Origin: UBA1952 sp965246855
GTDB lineage: Bacteria; Bacteroidota; Bacteroidia; Chitinophagales; Chitinophagaceae
DNA length: 64,000 nt
Reading direction: 5' to 3'
Assembly (NCBI GenBank): GCA_965246855.1
Contig: CBDFFP010000005.1
Coordinates: 1-64,000, forward strand
A program made the position numbers and the translations under genes. Under the pieces are notes generated by a model that was not told the origin of the DNA, did no database searches, and worked only from the letters and a program-made list of their open reading frames with translations. The first letter of the stretch is position 1; each line of letters starts with the position of its first letter. Positions 59,864 to 64,000 of the stretch are shown one piece after another.

Positions 59864-60031
59864 GGGTCATTCCGAGCGCGGAGCGAGGAATCTCACAGCA
59901 GGTGAGCCACAGCGCGAGCGAGATCTCTCCCTAGCGGTCGAGATGACCCACGTTTTGTAGACACATCTTCCTCCTCGGAATGACCCGCGTTTTGTGGTTA
60001 ATGGTGCGACGAAGGCGGGAGCCTTCGCCAA
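59864..60031. repeat. Family A and B repeats, intact pair
   Basis: GGTCATTCCGAGCGCGGAGC...CGGTCGAGATGACC (59864-59952) is the inverse complement of the copy at 1592-1704; a second partial copy (CTCGGAATGACCCGCGTTTTG) follows at 59978-59995. Family B reads TGCGACGAAGGCGGGAGCC and TTCGCC at 60005-60030. The 294-base gap holds only these and the operon terminator. Confidence 0.85.
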
Positions 60032-60071
60032 GCGGGGGTGTGGCTTTGTGCCCGCCCTTTTTGTGCTTGTT

Positions 60072-60971
60072 CTAATGCCGCACCACAAATTTCTTCGTAA
60101 CAGCGCCTTCCTTATTCACGTAGCGCAGGTAATAAAGCCCTGCTTCAAAACCACGTGTATCAATCGTGCAGGCAGAACTCAAAGCCTTATCCTCAAATAC
60201 CTTCCTGCCGCTCACGTCAAAAACCTGAATCGTAACCGGCTCCACCTTCCCATCCTGCCTTTTCACGAAAACCCTATCGCTGACCGGATTGGGATACACT
60301 GAGATCAGCGTATCGCGCCCCACATTCTCTACGCCTTCCCACCAATCTTCTAACCGAATATCGTCTATCATCCACCCGTCGTGCGGAACCGTTCCGCTGT
60401 CGGTGATGTAAGTAAAGCGGAAAAGAATTGTATCGGCATAGCTATTATTAGGGCCATTTGCCCATCGAACCATTTCCACCCGGACAAATTCCCATCCGTT
60501 TGTGCTGCCACGAAGCGTTGGTTTTTGCGTATTCCAGCCCCATTGAAAGCCATAAGTGGTGTCCTCCGTAAGAATATTAGCCCATGTATGTCCCGTATCC
60601 CGTGACACTTCCATCCTGCCAAAATCCATAGAGTCGCCGTCCATCTTGTGCCAAAACTGAAGCGCAAAAAAGTGAAAAGGATTGTTGCTATCCCGTGCAT
60701 GTTTCAGGATAAACACCGACGTATCATTTGGCCGCACAGGATTTGCCGTATCCGTCAAAATCGCTCTCTCCGATTGATAAGCACTATCAAAAATCACCTT
60801 CTGCGGCGTACCTATTTGCCAGGAACACAACGGGTTACTCACCGTATCCCGTACAAGCTGGTTAGCATTATAATTACCCCATCTATATTCAAAGCTAAAT
60901 CCCCAATACCATTGCCCAAACGCCGCAGGCGCAGTCAACAGTATCAAAAATCCAAGTAGAAAGGTCTTCAT
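60072..60971 (-). CDS. Secreted protein with T9SS C-terminal sorting domain
   Basis: 299 residues. Signal MKTFLLGFLILLTAPAAFG. The middle is a beta-rich module with DGDSMDFGRMEVSRDTGHTW and GWEFVRVEMVRWANGPNNSY, ADTILFRFTYITDSGTVPHD GWMIDDI, similar to jelly-roll/MAM-like or carbohydrate-binding domains. The C-terminal type A sorting domain starts SVYPNPVSDRVFVKR, then IQVFDVSGRKVFEDK, and ends LYYLRYVNKEGAVTKKFVVRH. It should be exported by the Por system and anchored at the surface or released. The promoter is at 60989-60996. Confidence 0.93.
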   Translation of the reverse strand: MKTFLLGFLILLTAPAAFGQWYWGFSFEYRWGNYNANQLVRDTVSNPLCSWQIGTPQKVIFDSAYQSERAILTDTANPVRPNDTSVFILKHARDSNNPFHFFALQFWHKMDGDSMDFGRMEVSRDTGHTWANILTEDTTYGFQWGWNTQKPTLRGSTNGWEFVRVEMVRWANGPNNSYADTILFRFTYITDSGTVPHDGWMIDDIRLEDWWEGVENVGRDTLISVYPNPVSDRVFVKRQDGKVEPVTIQVFDVSGRKVFEDKALSSACTIDTRGFEAGLYYLRYVNKEGAVTKKFVVRH

Positions 60972-60988
60972 GGTAGTTGGTTTTATGG

Positions 60989-60996
60989 CAAATATA
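60989..60996 (-). promoter_or_regulatory. Putative -7 element TATATTTG
   Basis: Minus-strand TATATTTG, 17 bases before the T9SS gene ATG at 60971. It matches TAnnTTTG exactly; no -33 match is seen because the 21-bp array begins 26 bases upstream. Confidence 0.5.
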
Positions 60997-61022
60997 GATG
61001 CTTTCCTTTATTCCCGAAAACA

Positions 61023-61232
61023 GCAGGCCTCATCTCCGCCCCGGCAGGCACCCTCCCCTCCCCGCCAGGTGCTCCATCCGCCATTGCAGGCCCCATCTCC
61101 GCCAATGCAGGTGCTATCCCCGCCCATGCAGGTGATATAACCGTCAGTGCAGGCTCTATTTCCGCCCCGGCAGGTGCCATAACCCTCAATGCAGCCGCCA
61201 TATTCACCCCCGCAGGCAGCATATCCGCTATT
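61023..61232. repeat. 21-bp tandem array 4 (10 units)
   Basis: Ten consecutive units of exactly 21 bp with GCAGGTGCTATCCCCGCC consensus and three variable bases. The unit has little internal dyad symmetry. The last unit overlaps the stop codon (TAG, 61228-61230) of the adjacent minus-strand gene. An open frame of 79 codons starts at 61222 on the minus strand, five bases after that stop, with heptads such as PALAEMG. Together with array 3 this places an array directly 3' of each helical-protein gene. Confidence 0.93.
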
Positions 61233-61953
61233 TTACCACCTTAAATGCAATCTTCTGAACCGCCTTATACTCCGGTGCCGTAGCCCCATACACGCTCTTC
61301 ACATACTTCTTCACGGCCTTAGATGTATCCACCAGCCCCGTTACCGGCTCATAAAAAGCTGCGTTGCGCGCGATTATTGCGTTTTTATACGCCGTTTCCA
61401 AAGGCGCTACCGCTCCGTCTGCCGCATCTAAGCGCGCCAGCTCGGCCTGCAACGCCGCCACTTTCAGGTCAGCCTCGGCAGGCACATAGGCCGGGTATTG
61501 AGACAGGAAAGTAACGATGCTTTTAAAATGGTCTTTGAGCTGGTCGTAGGATTGTTGGGAGGTAGAAATCTGCTTCGGGGTTTGGGCCGCCGGGTCAGTA
61601 GGGGCTTTTTTCGTCTTTGTGCCTTGCAGTTGCTTGTTCAGCGCGCGCAGGTCTTCCACCGCCAGCGGGTCGTTGGTAACGATGGCTTCAAACGCGTTCA
61701 CTGCCCGCGTGGCCAGCGATTTGGTGTCTGAAAACTCCGCAATCCGGCCATTCACGCCAATGGCCCAGCCGCGCTTCTTCGTGTCCACATCATCGTGCAG
61801 CCGCTTCGCATTCACCTGTTGCGTGGTCAGGTTGGCCACCTTTAGCGCGGCGTTAGTAGGAACGTATTTTGTTCCCATTCCCGCCACGCCCGCAATCAGG
61901 TCTTTAAGATTGCCGAGGTTTTTGGCATGTCCGGTCTCTTGTCTGGAAGCCAT
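61228..61953 (-). CDS. All-helical uncharacterised protein next to array 4
   Basis: 241 residues from ATG 61953 (MASRQETGHAKNLGNLKDLI), no signal peptide. It contains two homologous halves: GTKYVPTNAALKVANL near residue 30 and AYVPAEADLKVAALQAELARL near residue 155, each followed by a long helix and a basic segment (VNGRIAEF; IIARNAAFYEP). A Lys/Pro-rich linker (QGTKTKKAPTDPAAQTPKQIS) joins them. The end SKAVKKYVKSVYGATAPEYK and the overall family are known to me only as Bacteroidota hypothetical proteins. A longer frame to 62787 is an antisense artefact. Promoter TATTTTTG at 61983. Confidence 0.85.
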   Translation of the reverse strand: MASRQETGHAKNLGNLKDLIAGVAGMGTKYVPTNAALKVANLTTQQVNAKRLHDDVDTKKRGWAIGVNGRIAEFSDTKSLATRAVNAFEAIVTNDPLAVEDLRALNKQLQGTKTKKAPTDPAAQTPKQISTSQQSYDQLKDHFKSIVTFLSQYPAYVPAEADLKVAALQAELARLDAADGAVAPLETAYKNAIIARNAAFYEPVTGLVDTSKAVKKYVKSVYGATAPEYKAVQKIAFKVVK

Positions 61954-61982
61954 AAGGAAAGATTTTGGAAAGGAAGAAAACT

Positions 61983-61990
61983 CAAAAATA
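61983..61990 (-). promoter_or_regulatory. Putative -7 element TATTTTTG
   Basis: Minus-strand TATTTTTG, 29 bases before ATG 61953; an exact TAnnTTTG match. It fixes the start of the helical-protein gene and confirms that the longer frame to 62787 is not coding. Confidence 0.5.
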
Positions 61991-62031
61991 GAAAAAGGAT
62001 TCCGTAAAAAGAAATCCCCACCTTCGCCTCT

Positions 62032-62436
62032 ATGAAAAAAATTCTTTCCCTTCTTGCTGCCCTTCTTTTCTTTTCCTGCCAAAAGTCTCAGCCTGCTAAT
62101 AACACGTGTTCTGGCAGCATCTGCACCGCCGAGTTTCGCACCGTTGCCCTCTATCTGCGCAGCGCAAGCGGCACGCCCTTCATACCCGATAGCGTGCGTG
62201 TTCTCTATCCCGAAGGCACTGTCCTGAACACACCCCTCGTTCGAGACCCAGCCAATCGGGGCAACTATCAAATCATCAATGATGCGCGCGTTACCCAATA
62301 TCCCAACCACACCGATACTTTCCGGTTCTCTGCTTTTTATCGGGGAAAAGTTGTAGTGGATACGCCCTTCGTTATCCACACCGATTGCTGCCACATCACC
62401 AAGATTTCCGGGCCGGATACGGTAGTGGTTCCATAG
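62032..62436 (+). CDS. Small lipoprotein of unknown function
   Basis: 134 residues with lipoprotein signal MKKILSLLAALLFFSCQKSQ. The mature part contains four cysteines (TCSGSIC; TDCCH) and beta-rich sections (EFRTVALYLRSASGTPFIPD, DTFRFSAFYRGKVVVDTPFV). No named domain is recognised. It is divergent from the helical-protein gene at 61953, sharing a 78-base intergenic region. Confidence 0.8.
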   Translation: MKKILSLLAALLFFSCQKSQPANNTCSGSICTAEFRTVALYLRSASGTPFIPDSVRVLYPEGTVLNTPLVRDPANRGNYQIINDARVTQYPNHTDTFRFSAFYRGKVVVDTPFVIHTDCCHITKISGPDTVVVP

Positions 62437-62505
62437 GGTCGCCCCTACCTTCGCCCTTCCGCCGGGAAAGGCTTTTTTACGTCCCGGAAAAATCTTCTCT
62501 CCCTC

Positions 62506-63501
62506 ATGACAAACACCAACATTGCCGCAGGCAAAGGCCCCGTTTCGCAGTTTATTGCCCACCACTACCGCCACTTCAACGCCGCCGCCCTCGTGGATGC
62601 CGCCAAAGGCTACGAGACCCACCTCACTGAAGGCGGCAAAATGATGATTACCCTCGCCGGGGCTATGAGTACGGCGGAGTTGGGTATCTCTCTCGCCGAG
62701 ATGATCCGGCAGGACAAGGTGCAGATTATTTCCTGTACCGGCGCCAATCTGGAAGAAGACATCATGAACCTCGTGGCCCACAGCCACTACAAGCGCGTGC
62801 CCAATTACCGCGACCTTTCGCCGCAGGAAGAGTGGGATTTATTGGAAGACGGATTTAACCGCGTCACCGATACCTGCATACCCGAAGAGGAAGCGTTCCG
62901 CCGCATCCAGAAGCACATCCACAAGATTTGGAAAGATGCCGAAGAAGCAGGTGAGCGTTATTTCCCCCACGAGTACATGTACAAGCTCCTCCTCAGCGGT
63001 GTGATGCAGGAGCATTACGAGATTCCCGTAGAACATTCCTGGATGATCGCCGCGGCGGAAAAGAACCTGCCCATTATCGTTCCGGGTTGGGAAGACAGCA
63101 CCATGGGCAACATCTTCGCTTCCTACTGCATCAAGGGCGAATTGAAGCCCTCCACCATGAAAAGCGGCATTGAATACATGACCTGGCTGGCCGACTGGTA
63201 TCGCGCCAACAGCAGCGGCAAGGGCATTGGCTTCTTCCAGATTGGCGGCGGCATTGCGGGCGATTTCCCCATTTGCGTCGTGCCCATGCTGTATCAGGAT
63301 TTGGAGATGCACGACGTGCCGTTCTGGTCTTATTTCTGCCAGATTTCCGACAGCACCACGAGCTATGGTTCTTACTCCGGCGCCGTTCCCAACGAGAAAA
63401 TCACCTGGGGCAAACTAGACATCACCACCCCGAAATTCATCGTAGAAAGCGACGCAACGATTGTGGCGCCGTTGATTTTCGCGTGGATATTGGGGATGTA
63501 G
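62506..63501 (+). CDS. Deoxyhypusine synthase family protein
   Basis: 331 residues. The family fold is shown by MMITLAGAMSTAELGISLAE, ISCTGANLEEDIMNL, IIVPGWEDSTMGNIFAS, GFFQIGGGIAGDFPICVVP and YSGAVPNEKITWGKL. K303 lines up with the catalytic Lys of eukaryotic DHS (in VSWGKI). DHS transfers the aminobutyl group of spermidine to eIF5A in eukaryotes and archaea; bacteria lack eIF5A, and bacterial DHS-like enzymes can make homospermidine or related polyamines. The true product here is undetermined. It follows the lipoprotein by 69 bases, with TACCTTCG as a possible -7 variant near 62446. Confidence 0.9.
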   Translation: MTNTNIAAGKGPVSQFIAHHYRHFNAAALVDAAKGYETHLTEGGKMMITLAGAMSTAELGISLAEMIRQDKVQIISCTGANLEEDIMNLVAHSHYKRVPNYRDLSPQEEWDLLEDGFNRVTDTCIPEEEAFRRIQKHIHKIWKDAEEAGERYFPHEYMYKLLLSGVMQEHYEIPVEHSWMIAAAEKNLPIIVPGWEDSTMGNIFASYCIKGELKPSTMKSGIEYMTWLADWYRANSSGKGIGFFQIGGGIAGDFPICVVPMLYQDLEMHDVPFWSYFCQISDSTTSYGSYSGAVPNEKITWGKLDITTPKFIVESDATIVAPLIFAWILGM

Positions 63502-63505
63502 GATA

Positions 63506-63561
63506 TTTCATGGGTTCATGTTTCATGTAGTCATGAACGCATAAAACATGAACCCGTGAAA
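63506..63561. terminator. Bidirectional hairpin with ATGTTTCATG repeats
   Basis: TTTCATGGGTTCATGTTT and AAACATGAACCCGTGAAA arms (one mismatch in 18) around a 20-base loop that repeats CATGTAGTCATG. It lies between convergent genes. The motif ATGTTTCATG recurs at 54840-54875. Confidence 0.75.
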
Positions 63562-63566
63562 CATTT

Positions 63567-64000
63567 TCACCGCCACACTTCTCCAAAATCAATAGCCGCT
63601 TCGCAGCCTTCGGGAAAGGAAAAAGAGAAGGTAAAATCGTGGTCTTTGGCGCGAAGCACATAGCTGCCGTTCTCCAGCTCATAGACCTCAATCGTTTCTT
63701 CCTTCACATCTACAATCAGGTAGTAGCGGATGCCTTGCTGTTGGTAGGTATTGAACTTGTAAAGCCGGTCTTTGGAGGCAGTAGAAGGAGATAAAACTTC
63801 CACCACCAGCGCGGGCGGAAAATCCAGAAACGCCTTCCTGATTTCCCCGCAAACCACCAGCATATCGGGCTGCAAAATCGTCTTTTCTGAGAGTTTGTAA
63901 TCCAGCGGCTGATAGGCTCTACACTTCTTGCAACGCTTCTTCCTTAGCGCGTTCCAGAACAGTGCGTGAATATCCCCCGCGATCCGTTGGTGCTTCGGGA
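63567..64000 (-). CDS. Uma2 family nuclease, N-terminus cut by window edge
   Basis: The frame stays open to the right edge (144 codons seen), beginning at the visible edge with PKHQRIAGDIHALFWNALRK and continuing YKLSEKTILQPDMLVVCGEI, then PPALVVEVLSPSTASKDRLYKF, YQQQGIRYYLIVDVKEETIEVYEL. These are the Uma2 (DUF820, PD-(D/E)XK) motifs, including PD in LQPD, EV in VVEVLS and the K of DRLYKF. Uma2 proteins are abundant, probably mobile, nuclease-fold proteins of unknown role. The apparent TTG at 63875 is not the true start. Confidence 0.9.
   Translation of the reverse strand, partial: PKHQRIAGDIHALFWNALRKKRCKKCRAYQPLDYKLSEKTILQPDMLVVCGEIRKAFLDFPPALVVEVLSPSTASKDRLYKFNTYQQQGIRYYLIVDVKEETIEVYELENGSYVLRAKDHDFTFSFSFPEGCEAAIDFGEVWR

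Noticed and set aside
60983..61222. Small heptad-repeat protein gene starting five bases after a stop codon
   Set aside because: It is open because 21 is a multiple of three; there is no ribosome-binding signal, and the other arrays have no matching start. Kept as a possibility under the array findings only.
61954..62787. N-terminal extension of the array-4 helical protein
   Set aside because: It is antisense to the lipoprotein gene at 62032-62436 and its lipobox; a -7 box at 61983 places the start at 61953.

Overview
The window looks like a chromosomal piece of a Bacteroidota genome, most likely Chitinophagaceae or a close relative. The evidence is a protein with a type IX secretion (T9SS) C-terminal domain, many short SxC/TSC-type lipoproteins, start codons close behind TAnnTTTG -7 boxes (best case TTTG-N20-TACCTTTG before rpsL), and Bacteroidota-typical families (DUF2490, DUF983, DUF1573, DUF4838, CotH, haem-binding domain, DHS-like). 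The family-level placement is inference. Genes are dense, with little sign of phage or insertion sequences.

Layout. 1-8.1 kb: a truncated membrane protein, a PLP aminotransferase, a frameshifted glutathione peroxidase, a Big_5-type lipoprotein, a four-helix-bundle gene between inverted repeats, an S9 peptidase, a haem-binding protein and a DUF2490 barrel. 8.2-13.1 kb (minus): two CotH paralogues, a HEPN gene with its partner, and proS. 13.2-20.6 kb (plus): a Gly/Asn/Tyr-rich secreted protein, a FadL-like porin, parE, a YqaE/Pmp3 protein and a lipoprotein. 20.6-29.5 kb: csbD, a cold-shock gene, a zinc-ribbon protein, ssb (plus), then a minus run of gluQRS, xth, a small secreted protein, accC, DUF983, a RES/Xre toxin-antitoxin pair and uvrC. 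29.6-34 kb is the most accessory part: an AT-rich orphan, HutD, an antitoxin/PIN pair, lipoproteins and repeats. 34.2-40.9 kb: rny, an NlpC/P60 hydrolase, a membrane-anchored AAA/IstB-like ATPase and a LuxR regulator. 40.3-48.5 kb (minus): a five-gene exopolysaccharide-type operon (HEAT membrane protein, GT2 synthase, TPR/YaiO barrel, DUF4838, DUF1573). 49-53 kb: trxA, rpsL-rpsG without fusA, an Rpn nuclease, tRNA-Arg, rlmH and rhomboid. 53.1-59.8 kb: a complete RND efflux operon. 60-64 kb: a T9SS cargo protein, an alpha-helical protein next to a repeat array, a lipoprotein, a deoxyhypusine-synthase-like enzyme and a truncated Uma2 nuclease.

The most unusual signal is a set of four intergenic tandem arrays (6528-6716, 16527-16705, 32372-32581, 61023-61232). 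Their sequences are unrelated, but the period is the same, exactly 21 bp, with no indel in 36 units. Two of the four lie directly 3' of genes for uncharacterised all-helical proteins (32656-33195 and 61228-61953) that appear to share a motif. 21 bp is two turns of B-DNA and also seven codons, so either a phased nucleoprotein array or heptad-coding DNA is possible. Two families of dispersed palindromic repeats also decorate intergenic regions, and one composite copy is now read as the N-terminus of the RND outer-membrane factor.
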